Assembly: GCA_022360095.1 (NCBI GenBank)
Contig: JAKSDK010000448.1
Coordinates: 124,001-188,000, forward strand
Length of the DNA: 64,000 nt
Direction of reading: 5' to 3'
DNA from: Phycisphaerales bacterium
GTDB taxonomy: Bacteria > Planctomycetota > Phycisphaerae > UBA1845 > UTPLA1
Each line of letters starts with the position of its first letter. Positions within the stretch are counted from its first letter, which is position 1. Of the stretch, positions 9,208 to 17,531 are shown piece by piece. Both the position numbers and the translations under genes were made by a program. The notes below the pieces were generated by a model. It saw only the letters and a list, made by a program, of their open reading frames with translations. It had not been told where the DNA came from and made no database searches.

Positions 9208-9533
9208 GGTGTCTCCGAGCGAGAAGCCGGGGGCGGGCATCGACCCGTAATCATATGAAAATAAAACACTTACATTGGGTCGCGGCAATCGGCCACCACG
9301 CCCCTGCATCCTGTCTTTTTTCCCTATCTCCGTACAGGCGAAAGACTTGGAAGAAACATTGGCTGTGATTTCCAATCAGAAAAATTCTTGCGGAACAGGA
9401 ACTGTTTGCTGTAGTATAGGTTACGCGATTTTTCGAGGGTTTGGCCAAAGTCCTTAGCGAAACGCGATTCGGCCGTCCACGACCCATATGGGCGTCCCGA
9501 ACCGACCTTCGGATTTCAATCAAGGTGTTCATT
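9208..9533. other. Divergent intergenic region, modA / HU-like gene
   Basis: 326 bases between two divergent genes. I see a candidate promoter for the HU-like gene (9388-9417) and an AT-rich patch next to modA (about 9250-9275). No molybdenum-cofactor riboswitch or ModE-type palindrome is apparent to me. Confidence 0.4.
9388..9417 (+). promoter_or_regulatory. Candidate sigma-70-type promoter for the HU-like gene
   Basis: TTGCGG at 9388-9393, an 18-base spacer, and TAGTAT at 9412-9417. This would give a leader of about 110 bases before the ATG at 9534. Confidence 0.35.
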
Positions 9534-9863
9534 ATGCGAACCGTCACAAAGAAGGAACTCATTGATCGTATCGCTGACAGGACCGGCAACAAGCGCGTTG
9601 TCGTCAAGCGAATCATCCAAAACTTCCTGGATGAAATCATGGAAGAGTTAGGGCAAGGTAATCGCCTGGAATTTCGTGATTTTGGAGTCTTCGAAAGCAA
9701 AGTTCGAGCGGCTCGCATCGCACAAAACCCTAAGACCCTGGAGCGCGTCAAGGTGCCGGAGAAACGCACCGTGAAGTTTAAGGTCGGTCGTATCATGAAG
9801 TTAAAACTCTCGGGCGAATCCGAGGAAACGAGCATCGCCTCGACCTCTTCTTCCGATGCCTGA
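9534..9863 (+). CDS. HU/IHF-family DNA-binding protein
   Basis: 109 residues from the ATG at 9534, with AAGGTG 6 bases upstream; an in-frame ATG at 9441 adds a non-homologous leader and is rejected. The protein starts TKKELIDRIADRTG and carries the beta-arm region (EFRDFGVFESKVRAARIAQNPKT) and the C-terminal KFKVGRIMK helix of the HU/IHF family. It bends and compacts DNA as a dimer. The tip of the arm has NPKT where HU usually has NPxT, so the intercalating proline is kept. A Ser/Glu-rich tail of about 15 residues is extra. HU versus IHF cannot be decided here. Confidence 0.92.
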   Translation: MRTVTKKELIDRIADRTGNKRVVVKRIIQNFLDEIMEELGQGNRLEFRDFGVFESKVRAARIAQNPKTLERVKVPEKRTVKFKVGRIMKLKLSGESEETSIASTSSSDA

Positions 9864-9949
9864 AGTCCTACGCCATTCACCACCCTGATGACAATCGAGA
9901 TCGGCCGTCGCCTCCCATGATCGATGCCTGAGCGCGATGGGATGATAAG

Positions 9950-9978
9950 TTGACATCATCGGCTCTCTGACTTACAAC
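9950..9978 (+). promoter_or_regulatory. Candidate promoter of feoAB
   Basis: TTGACA at 9950-9955, 17-base spacer, TACAAC at 9973-9978. The -35 box is a perfect consensus. It lies immediately upstream of a palindromic operator, which fits repression by an iron regulator. Confidence 0.5.
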
Positions 9979-9981
9979 TCA

Positions 9982-9998
9982 TTGAGATTCAGTCTCAA
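9982..9998. promoter_or_regulatory. Fur-like operator upstream of feoAB
   Basis: TTGAGA-N5-TCTCAA is a perfect 6-base dyad. Read in the 7-1-7 Fur-box convention, TGAGATT-C-AGTCTCA has one mispaired position and shares about two thirds of positions with TGATAAT-N-ATTATCA. It sits 3 bases after the predicted -10 box of feoA, covering the expected transcription start. A related metalloregulator could equally bind it. Confidence 0.5.
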
Positions 9999-10043
9999 CT
10001 AGAAGCGCCAAACGCCGAGAGGCCGCCTTAATCGAGCCTTAAC

Positions 10044-10274
10044 ATGCCAAGACTACTTGCCAATTTATCACCCGGAGAAAACGGTCGGATCACCCATGTC
10101 GCCGGTGAAGCGGATGTGCGACATCAACTCCTCGAAATGGGGCTGACCAGTGGAACGCTCGTCCGCATGGTCCGCGTGGCCCCGTTGGGTGACCCGCTCG
10201 AACTGCACGTGCGAGGCTATCGACTCAGCGTCCGAAAGTCCGAAGCAGCCATGGTGACGATCGAGGGCGACTGA
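10044..10274 (+). CDS. feoA: Ferrous iron transport protein A
   Basis: 76 residues forming an SH3-like beta barrel of the FeoA family, with the typical LLEMGLTSGTLVRMVRVAPLGDP pattern and the final VxLRKSEA-like segment. FeoA is a small cytoplasmic partner of FeoB needed for Fe(II) uptake. Its TGA overlaps the feoB ATG in TGATG, so the two are translationally coupled. A candidate promoter and Fur-like site lie just upstream. Confidence 0.93.
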   Translation: MPRLLANLSPGENGRITHVAGEADVRHQLLEMGLTSGTLVRMVRVAPLGDPLELHVRGYRLSVRKSEAAMVTIEGD

Positions 10275-12475
10275 TGGCGGAAAGTGCCGAGGCGACGATG
10301 CTGTCGGCCGGCGTCAAGCGCATCGCAATCGCAGGCAACCCCAATTCAGGAAAGACGACTGTCTTTAACAAACTCACCGGCCTGCGCCACAAAGTCGGCA
10401 ACTACCCCGGTGTGACCGTTGAGAAACGGGAAGGCCGACTCGACGGAACGGATATCGTCCTCCTCGACCTGCCCGGCACCTACAGTCTGTCCGCACGATC
10501 GCCGGATCAGGAAATCGCCCGTGATGTGCTGTTCGGTCGTCTAAAGGGAACGGACCTTCCCGATGCAGTTCTTCTCGTGATCGACGCGAACAACCTTGAG
10601 CGAAATCTGTATCTGGCCTCGCAAGTACTGGAGCTTGGCACGCCGGTTGTGATCGCCTGCAACATGATGGATGTCGCGGAAGCGCGTCACACCACCGTCG
10701 ACTGCGAGGCATTGTCCAATGAGCTCGGTGTACCGGTCGTTCCGACCATCGCCAGCAAAGAACGAGGGCTCACTCAACTTCGACAAGCATTGAGCAATAC
10801 TTCGTTCACTTCCAACATGCACCGTCAATCAAGGCCATGGCGCTTACCAAATGCGTTCGAAAAGGCGCTGTCCAATGCTACGACGATTCTGGCCCGTTCC
10901 GGCCGCATCAGGGAGCAGGCCATGCACGGCGCCGCTTTGTTGTGGATGACCGACTACCTCTCCGGTGACAAGCGTAGCCGGGAAGCAGCGGAGCGTCTGC
11001 TGTCGGCGATACCCTCCGAGGATGCCGAAAAGCTTCGTGCCACCGGGCGGCAGGTGGCGGAACAGATACCAGACCCCGTCGAGACGGCCATCGAAGCTCG
11101 ATACGATTGGATCTCTCAAGTCGCCCATCGCGTCTTGGCCCAACACGATAGCGAGAAACGGCGCACCGGCAGCACAACGGATAAGATCGACCGCATCCTG
11201 ACCCATCGCGTCTTCGGCCTGGCCATCTTTGCGGTGATCATGTTTCTTCTCTTCCTGTCGATTTTCTCCTGGGCAGAGCCGCTCATGGACCTCATCGAAA
11301 CCGGACAACTCGCGTTGGCAGGCTGGGTCGAAGCTCTGATTCCCAAGGGTCCGTTGCAATCCCTGATGACGGACGGCGTGATCACCGGTGTCGGAGCCGT
11401 GGTCGTCTTCTTCCCGCAGATCTGCATCCTTTTCTTGTTTCTCTCTATTTTAGAGGCCAGTGGATACATGGCTCGGGCGGCATTCCTGATGGACCGGCTG
11501 ATGAGCCGTGTAGGTCTGCACGGAAAAAGCTTCATCCCGTTGTTGTCGAGCTATGCGTGCGCCATTCCCGGCATCATGGCGACGCGAACGATCGAAAACG
11601 CGAGAGACCGTCTTACGACCATCATGGTTGCGCCGTTCATGAGCTGTTCAGCCAGACTGCCTGTCTACATCATCGTGATCGGCGCAGTTTTCGGCGACCG
11701 GACCTGGCTGAAGGCGGGCGTCATGTTCGGGATGTATGCGCTGGGCACGATTACGGCCCTGGTGATGGCACTGTTATTCAAGAAGACGCTGCTCGCAGGG
11801 CCTCGCCCGACTTTTATTATGGAGTTGCCGCCCTATCACATGCCTCAACCGAAGACGGTCCTCCGTGAGATGTGGGATCGAAGTAAACTCTTTCTGACCG
11901 GCGCAGGCACGACGATCTTCGCGGTATGTGTGTTGATCTGGGCCCTGAGCTACTTTCCGCGGATGGATGAAACCGAGCTATCGAGCGAAGTCAAAGCACA
12001 AATTGCTCAACTCGATGCCGGCGACACCGATAGCCGAGAGAACATCATCAGCGGCGCGCAACTTCGCCAAAGTGCGTTGGGGCGACTGGGGCATTTTATC
12101 GAACCCGCCATTGAGCCGTTGGGATACGACTGGCGACTCGGGATCGGAATCCTTTCCTCCTTCTTGGCTCGTGAGGTCTTCGTCGGCGCAATGGGGATCA
12201 CCTTCTCGGTCGGAGAGGCGGATGAGACCTCGGAAGCGTTGCGCGACAAACTGGCCGGCGCCACCTGGCCGGACGGTCGGCCGGTACTCACGCCCTGGGT
12301 AGGGATGGGTCTGATGGTATTCTATGTGTTGGCCTGCCAATGTGTCAGCACGTTGGCCGTGGTTCGCAGAGAGACCGGCTCCTGGCGCTGGCCTGCGCTG
12401 ATGTTCACGTACATGACGGTCCTGGCCTATCTCGCCTCACTGGCCGTGTATCAGATCGGAAGCCGCCTGGGCTGA
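10274..12475 (+). CDS. feoB: Ferrous iron transporter FeoB
   Basis: 733 residues. The N-terminal G domain shows G1 GNPNSGKTT (21-29), the NYPGVTVE switch, G3 DLPG and G4 NMMD. A helical regulatory domain follows (about 170-300), then the polytopic membrane part with two Gate domains and the FeoB core (conserved SxxxxxPxxxxx motifs such as FIPLLSSYACAIPGIMATR). It imports Fe(II) across the inner membrane using GTP. Length and order are normal for FeoB. No feoC is seen downstream; the next gene is convergent, stops 3 bases apart. Confidence 0.97.
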   Translation: MAESAEATMLSAGVKRIAIAGNPNSGKTTVFNKLTGLRHKVGNYPGVTVEKREGRLDGTDIVLLDLPGTYSLSARSPDQEIARDVLFGRLKGTDLPDAVLLVIDANNLERNLYLASQVLELGTPVVIACNMMDVAEARHTTVDCEALSNELGVPVVPTIASKERGLTQLRQALSNTSFTSNMHRQSRPWRLPNAFEKALSNATTILARSGRIREQAMHGAALLWMTDYLSGDKRSREAAERLLSAIPSEDAEKLRATGRQVAEQIPDPVETAIEARYDWISQVAHRVLAQHDSEKRRTGSTTDKIDRILTHRVFGLAIFAVIMFLLFLSIFSWAEPLMDLIETGQLALAGWVEALIPKGPLQSLMTDGVITGVGAVVVFFPQICILFLFLSILEASGYMARAAFLMDRLMSRVGLHGKSFIPLLSSYACAIPGIMATRTIENARDRLTTIMVAPFMSCSARLPVYIIVIGAVFGDRTWLKAGVMFGMYALGTITALVMALLFKKTLLAGPRPTFIMELPPYHMPQPKTVLREMWDRSKLFLTGAGTTIFAVCVLIWALSYFPRMDETELSSEVKAQIAQLDAGDTDSRENIISGAQLRQSALGRLGHFIEPAIEPLGYDWRLGIGILSSFLAREVFVGAMGITFSVGEADETSEALRDKLAGATWPDGRPVLTPWVGMGLMVFYVLACQCVSTLAVVRRETGSWRWPALMFTYMTVLAYLASLAVYQIGSRLG

Positions 12476-12478
12476 TTA

Positions 12479-14383
12479 TTAACCTTTTGCCTGGTGCTCT
12501 TCGTAAAGTTTCTCGAAATGATCCAGCAGTTCGCTGAACAAGGCCATCGTATCCTCGATCGGTTTCGGTGTGGCCATGTCGACTCCGGCCAGTTTTAGAA
12601 CGTCCAACGGATATTTGCTGCTGCCGGCGGAGAGAAAGTCTATCAAACCTTCGACGGAGCCGGCTTCGCCGTCGATGATGCGGCGGCCGATGTTCGTGGC
12701 GGCGCAGTGGCTGGTGGCATAGGTAAAAACATAGAAATTGCGATAGAAGTGCGGGATGCGCAAGCACTCGGCCGAGGCCGTCGGGTCCAGAACGATCTCC
12801 GGACCATAATACCTGCGAACGATTTTTTCGTACGTTTCTCGCAACGAGTTGCCGGTTAACGGCTCGCCGGCCTCGGCCATTTCGTGAATCTTCAACTCGA
12901 ACTCGGCGAACATCGTCTGGCGAAAGACCGTTGTGCGAATCCCCTCGATCTGCTGCTGAAGGATGAGCAGTCGCTCCGTATCGCTCGCCGCATGATTCAA
13001 GAGATAGTGGGCGAGCAACACTTCGTTGACCGTCGAAGCCACCTCTGCGCAAAAGGTCTCATAGTCGCCGTAGACATACGGCTGTTTCTTCGCCGTGTAC
13101 CAGGAGTGCATCGCGTGCCCCATCTCGTGGGTGACGGTCGAGCGATCGTTCATCGTACCCTTGTAGTTCAGCAACAGGTACGGATGGGTCTTGTACGCCC
13201 CCCAGCAATAGGCCCCGCTGCGCTTGTTCTTCGTCTCGTAGACGTCGATCCAGCGCGACTTGAACGCGGTTTCCAACGTGCTCACGTAATCGCTGCCCAG
13301 CGGCTTGAGTGACTTGAGAATTGTTGCAACCGCATCTTCATACGGGATCTCTTCCTGTTCCGCAGACACCATCGGGACGTAAAGATCGTATCGATGAATC
13401 GCGTCAAGCTTCATCAGCTTCTTGCGCATTGCGACATAACGGTGCAAGCGATGTGCGTTCTTGCTCACCGTGGCGATGAGATTGCGGTACACGTCGACCG
13501 GAATGTTCGGTTCGCTCAAGGCCGCTTCGAGCGAGGAATCGTAGTGGCGAGCCTTGGCGTAAAAAATGTGCTGCTTGACCTGGGAGCTCAACAGCGCCGA
13601 TAGCGTGTTCATCTTTGATGCATACGTGTCGTGCAGCCCCAGAAACGCATCACGCCGTACGCGCCGGTCCGGCGAATAAAGAAGCTGGTAGAAAACGGAG
13701 GAACTTAACTGAAGGTCCTTGTTGTCCTCGTCCTTGATTACGGGGAAATCGAGATCGGTGTTCGTAAACCGGCCGAAAACGTTGCCGGGCGCGGCCGTCA
13801 CTTCGCCGGCCATCGCCAGAAGTTCCTCCTCGCGCGGCGAAAGAAAATGCTTCTTCTGACGATGAATATCCTGGAGCGCGTGACGATAGGCCGCCAGTTC
13901 CTTGTTCTTGCTCATCCATGAATCGGCCGTCTCCGAAGGAATCGTCAACACCTCCGGCACGAACCAACTGACGGCTTCGCCGGCCTTGGTGCCGAGGCTC
14001 TGAACCCGATCCCAACGTCCTTGCGTCTCACCGACGCTCATGTCCTGGTGATACGACAATCCGGCGTAGACGATGACCAAGTCCAATTCCGAAAAAGTCT
14101 CGTCACGAAGCTTCAATGCCTTCAGCAACCCTTCCGGCGAACCAAGCGTGCCCTTGAGCGAAGGCAGCTTTTCAATTATGCCTTCGACTTTCTTGAAAGC
14201 CGCCTCGAATCTCGCGTTACTGTCAAAAATGTCCTTCAGGTTCCACTTGTCTTTCTCAGCGATCTGATCTCGTGTGGGCGCCCCCATCGGCTTGGCCTCG
14301 GGCTCCGCCACGGCCGTTTCGCTCAAACTCCATCCGGTGATCATGATCGTGCTCATAGCCATCAAAGCCTTTCTGGGATTCAT
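12479..14383 (-). CDS. pepF: Oligoendopeptidase F (M3B), predicted exported
   Basis: 634 residues from the ATG at 14383. The zinc-metallopeptidase motif HEMGH is at 419-423 and a downstream glutamate lies in YETFCAEVAS. N-terminal helical domains (about 45-200) match the PepF family. The first 28 residues have a basic start, a hydrophobic core (ALMAMSTIMITGWSLS) and an AVA-E cleavage site, so I infer export. Most PepF homologues are cytoplasmic and degrade short peptides; an exported version would act on peptides in the periplasm. The open frame extends upstream to 14482, but that leader would bury the signal peptide. Confidence 0.9.
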   Translation of the reverse strand: MNPRKALMAMSTIMITGWSLSETAVAEPEAKPMGAPTRDQIAEKDKWNLKDIFDSNARFEAAFKKVEGIIEKLPSLKGTLGSPEGLLKALKLRDETFSELDLVIVYAGLSYHQDMSVGETQGRWDRVQSLGTKAGEAVSWFVPEVLTIPSETADSWMSKNKELAAYRHALQDIHRQKKHFLSPREEELLAMAGEVTAAPGNVFGRFTNTDLDFPVIKDEDNKDLQLSSSVFYQLLYSPDRRVRRDAFLGLHDTYASKMNTLSALLSSQVKQHIFYAKARHYDSSLEAALSEPNIPVDVYRNLIATVSKNAHRLHRYVAMRKKLMKLDAIHRYDLYVPMVSAEQEEIPYEDAVATILKSLKPLGSDYVSTLETAFKSRWIDVYETKNKRSGAYCWGAYKTHPYLLLNYKGTMNDRSTVTHEMGHAMHSWYTAKKQPYVYGDYETFCAEVASTVNEVLLAHYLLNHAASDTERLLILQQQIEGIRTTVFRQTMFAEFELKIHEMAEAGEPLTGNSLRETYEKIVRRYYGPEIVLDPTASAECLRIPHFYRNFYVFTYATSHCAATNIGRRIIDGEAGSVEGLIDFLSAGSSKYPLDVLKLAGVDMATPKPIEDTMALFSELLDHFEKLYEEHQAKG

Positions 14384-14502
14384 CGCACATTCGCCTTTCT
14401 GGTCCAAAAGCATCTCGCCAGGAACAAACCGTGCTGATCGTTCATCATAACTCGTGACAGAACCCGTGCAAGCAACAGGCAATCGATGACGCCCTAAAGC
14501 GC

Positions 14503-14536
14503 ATGAAGAAACCCGCCAATCAAAAAGATTGCGGGT
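14503..14536 (-). terminator. Probable intrinsic terminator of sdhCA
   Basis: On the minus strand an ACCCGC-AATC stem pairs with GATT-G-GCGGGT around a TTTTT loop (14511-14536), followed by a TTCTTC tract. It lies about 35 bases after the sdhA stop and ahead of pepF. Confidence 0.55.
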
Positions 14537-14569
14537 CGGTGTTGAAGTTTGCCCCCCTTGTCCAACCGT

Positions 14570-16558
14570 TTACGCTGGAGATGCCGCCATTGCAGAGGCA
14601 GACTTGGACTTCGGAGTCCGGCCGGCGAACTCCTTGTCCCATATGCGCATGATCTCATCAGCACCCTTCAGCCCGTAGGTTCGAGGGCGCGGGTGAATCA
14701 GACTGACGTCGACATCTTCGTAGGTCAGTTCAGGGCCGTCCGGCGTATGAGACGCCACGGTCGTTTTAAGCCACTTGTCGTTACGCTTCTTGAACTTCTC
14801 GCACCATTGGCGAGCCTGAGTCACGAGGTCCGTCTTCGAATCCGGATCGAGGCCGGGTATTTCGAAGTCAGGCTTGTAGTGCGCGCCGCGGCACTCGTCT
14901 CGCTGTAGAGCGCCCTTGGCGATGACCTTCGCCAGAATCAGCATGTCACCCAGTGCACGGGTGAAAGAAAGGTTCTGATTCGTCCACTGCCCGCTGTCGG
15001 CAAGCGGCGCACGTTGGCATCGCTCCGTCAATTCCTCGATTGTGTTCAGAGCCTTCTGAATCTTATCGTTGTATCGAACGACCGTGACGTTTTCGGTCAT
15101 TGTGCGGCCAAGCTCGTCGTGAAGCTTGTAAGCATTCTCCTCACCCGTGCGGGCCACCAACTCGTCCATCTTATCTTTATGCTTCCGCACGGCCGAATCG
15201 AAAACGGACTGCGGCAGATCGGCGGCCGATTGTTTGAGTGTCTTCAGATAGTTCTTGACAGAAGGCCCGACTTGGAGCCCTTCAAAGATACAGGACAACA
15301 GCGAGTTCGCGCCGAGACGATTCGCTCCGTGATAATGATACTCACACTCCCCAATGGCGTAGAGGCCGGGGATGTTCGTCATATGGTTACGCTGCGAGCC
15401 GAGGACCAATCCACCTGTGTGCTCGTCCTTCTCGTAATCAACCCAAATGCCGCCCATCGAATAATGAACGGCGGGAAAAATCTTCATCGGGATTTTCCGC
15501 GGGTCGACAGCCTGGAATTTTTCATAAATCGAGAGAATGCCCTCGAGTTTGTGGAGGGTTGACGCCGGAAGATGGGTCAAATCAAGATAAACACAAAGGC
15601 GCTCCTTTTCGACGCTCAGCCCCTCATTCACACAGACGTCGAAAATCTCTCTCGTCGCGATATCGCGGGGGACAAGGTTGCCGTAGGTCGGATAGCGATC
15701 CTCCAGGAAATACCACCGCTCGGATTCCGGGATGCCGATCGGATCTCGCGGGTCCTGCGGCGTCCGAGGCACCCAGACCCGACCACCTTCGCCGCGCGCA
15801 CTTTCACTCATCAGCCGAAGCTTGTCCGCACCAGGCACGGCCGTCGGGTGCACCTGAATGAACTCACCGTTGGCATACTTGGCGCCTTCCTGATAAATGC
15901 GGCTGTTCGCCCCGCCGGTGCAAATCATCGACATCGTGCTCTTGCCAAAGATGAGCCCGCAACCGCCGGTCGCCATGATGACGGCATCGCCGCGCAATTC
16001 GCGGATTCCCATCGAGAACATATCCTGCACGACGCAACCACGGCAGGTTCCCTGGTCGTCGAGCGCGAGACCGAGGAACTCGAAAAACTCATACATGGTA
16101 ATGAGACCTTCGGATTCCCAGCGCCTCACCTGCTCGTCGAGCGCATACAACAATTGCTGACCCGTCGTCGCTCCGGCGAAAGCGGTCCGCTTGTAAAGCG
16201 TGCCTCCGAAACGACGTCGATCAAGATGACCCTCTTGAGTGCGATTGAACGGAACACCCAGCCGATCGAGCAGGTCGATCACCTTCGGCCCCCACTCCGC
16301 CATTTCCTTGACCGGCGGCTGGTGGTTGAGGAAGTCTCCACCATAGACGGTGTCGTCGAAGTGCGTCCATTCGTTGTCGCCGAGCGCCCGTGTCGTCGCA
16401 TTGACGCTGTTGATGCCGCCCTGCGCGCAAACGCTGTGTGAACGCTTGACCGGCACCATGCTCACAAGATCCACATGGATGCCCGACTCCGCCAGCTTCA
16501 TCGCTCCGGCAAGCCCTGCAAGGCCGCCGCCGATCATGACTACACTCTGCTTTGCCAT
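14570..16558 (-). CDS. sdhA: Succinate dehydrogenase flavoprotein subunit
   Basis: 662 residues. The dinucleotide-binding motif GGGLAGLAGA is near 10-20, and the RSHSVCAQGG motif places the FAD-linking histidine at 41. Catalytic blocks HPTAV, SESARGEGG and HYSMGG follow, and the C-terminal domain has the usual REDS/HYK-like end. This is the FAD subunit of complex II, oxidising succinate (or reducing fumarate) at the inner membrane. It lies 33 bases after sdhC, an order typical of the Bacillus-type (type B) enzyme, where sdhB would come next. Here pepF follows instead, so the iron-sulphur subunit is missing from the locus. Confidence 0.95.
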   Translation of the reverse strand: MAKQSVVMIGGGLAGLAGAMKLAESGIHVDLVSMVPVKRSHSVCAQGGINSVNATTRALGDNEWTHFDDTVYGGDFLNHQPPVKEMAEWGPKVIDLLDRLGVPFNRTQEGHLDRRRFGGTLYKRTAFAGATTGQQLLYALDEQVRRWESEGLITMYEFFEFLGLALDDQGTCRGCVVQDMFSMGIRELRGDAVIMATGGCGLIFGKSTMSMICTGGANSRIYQEGAKYANGEFIQVHPTAVPGADKLRLMSESARGEGGRVWVPRTPQDPRDPIGIPESERWYFLEDRYPTYGNLVPRDIATREIFDVCVNEGLSVEKERLCVYLDLTHLPASTLHKLEGILSIYEKFQAVDPRKIPMKIFPAVHYSMGGIWVDYEKDEHTGGLVLGSQRNHMTNIPGLYAIGECEYHYHGANRLGANSLLSCIFEGLQVGPSVKNYLKTLKQSAADLPQSVFDSAVRKHKDKMDELVARTGEENAYKLHDELGRTMTENVTVVRYNDKIQKALNTIEELTERCQRAPLADSGQWTNQNLSFTRALGDMLILAKVIAKGALQRDECRGAHYKPDFEIPGLDPDSKTDLVTQARQWCEKFKKRNDKWLKTTVASHTPDGPELTYEDVDVSLIHPRPRTYGLKGADEIMRIWDKEFAGRTPKSKSASAMAASPA

Positions 16559-16591
16559 TTTTCTAAGCTCACAAATGACGAATCCACGTCG

Positions 16592-17341
16592 CTACGTCGG
16601 CTCCGCGATCATCGTCTTATTCTGCTCTTGCGAATCCACTGCCTTTGGCGCCTTGGCAAACGCCCACAAGGACAAACCGCCCCAGACAAAAAACAAGATC
16701 CCAATCGCTGCGGCCGCCATTCCAACTCGTTTCTGTGCTTTCTCTCCGACGGTGATGCCCCAACTGATGCAAAAGCTCCAGATGCCGTTCGCAAAATGAT
16801 AACAAGCCGCCCAGAGACCAATGACGTAGAAAGTCATCGTCACAAACGCGGGGACGGCGATTCCCCAAGGCTCCCATTCCGTAAGCCCCCTTCTCGTGAT
16901 CTCGAAAGGATCGTCGCTGCCGATGAACTCCGGACCCCAACCGATCCAGTGGGCGAACCGAAATTTCAGCAAATGGACGATCAAGAACAGGAAGGCGATG
17001 TAGCCGGTCAACCGCTGAAAAAAATATCGACGGTTGTCCATATAGGGATAGGCCCGGACGTTCGGCTCGGCGGTCATCGCGATCTTGATTCCGTACAACG
17101 CGTGAAACGCCAATGGCAGGAAGATCCCGAAGAATTCGAGAGCGAAAAGGTAAGGCAGATCGTGAATGCCATGAACGGCGTCGTTGAATTTATCGGCACC
17201 CTGAAATGCCATCGAATTCGTCAGCAGGTGCTCGAAAAGAAACACGCCGATGGGAACGATCCCGCTTAACGAATGAAGCTTTCGAAGTAAAAAACGGTGC
17301 CGCTCTTCCAGATTAAGTGTGTCGGGCGTTCGCGTGGCCAA
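16592..17341 (-). CDS. sdhC: Succinate dehydrogenase cytochrome b subunit (type B)
   Basis: 249 residues with five transmembrane helices and histidines within them (LHSLSG, FEHLL, HALYG, VHLLKF, ACYHFANG), the pattern of the di-heme b558 anchor. It anchors SdhA/SdhB and passes electrons to quinone. Start is a TTG at 17341 with GAGGAT about 9 bases upstream; no ATG occurs before the first helix, so the TTG is plausible. Followed closely by sdhA. Confidence 0.92.
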   Translation of the reverse strand: MATRTPDTLNLEERHRFLLRKLHSLSGIVPIGVFLFEHLLTNSMAFQGADKFNDAVHGIHDLPYLFALEFFGIFLPLAFHALYGIKIAMTAEPNVRAYPYMDNRRYFFQRLTGYIAFLFLIVHLLKFRFAHWIGWGPEFIGSDDPFEITRRGLTEWEPWGIAVPAFVTMTFYVIGLWAACYHFANGIWSFCISWGITVGEKAQKRVGMAAAAIGILFFVWGGLSLWAFAKAPKAVDSQEQNKTMIAEPT

Positions 17342-17470
17342 GGTCTTATTATCCTCGCGCGATGGATGGGTGAGACGTTCATCAATTCGAATCGACTCCG
17401 CCTAGCGTACGATCGCGGACCAAGGGCGTCAACCGGGGTTTGCGCCGATGTGGTGCCTGATACGCAGACA

Positions 17471-17479
17471 TGATATAAT
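17471..17479 (+). promoter_or_regulatory. Extended -10 promoter of the M14 carboxypeptidase gene
   Basis: TGATATAAT is a perfect TGN-TATAAT extended -10 box. No good -35 box is needed or seen (TGGTGC lies 17 bases upstream). Transcription would start near 17486, which rules out starts of the gene upstream of that point. Confidence 0.55.
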
Positions 17480-17531
17480 AGTCACAACTCCGCGAGCCGC
17501 CTTTTTCATCAACGAGTGGGGAATGAACCCA

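Noticed and set aside
15572-16441. 289-codon plus-strand open frame opposite sdhA
   Set aside because: Antisense to conserved SdhA motifs and encodes nothing recognisable.
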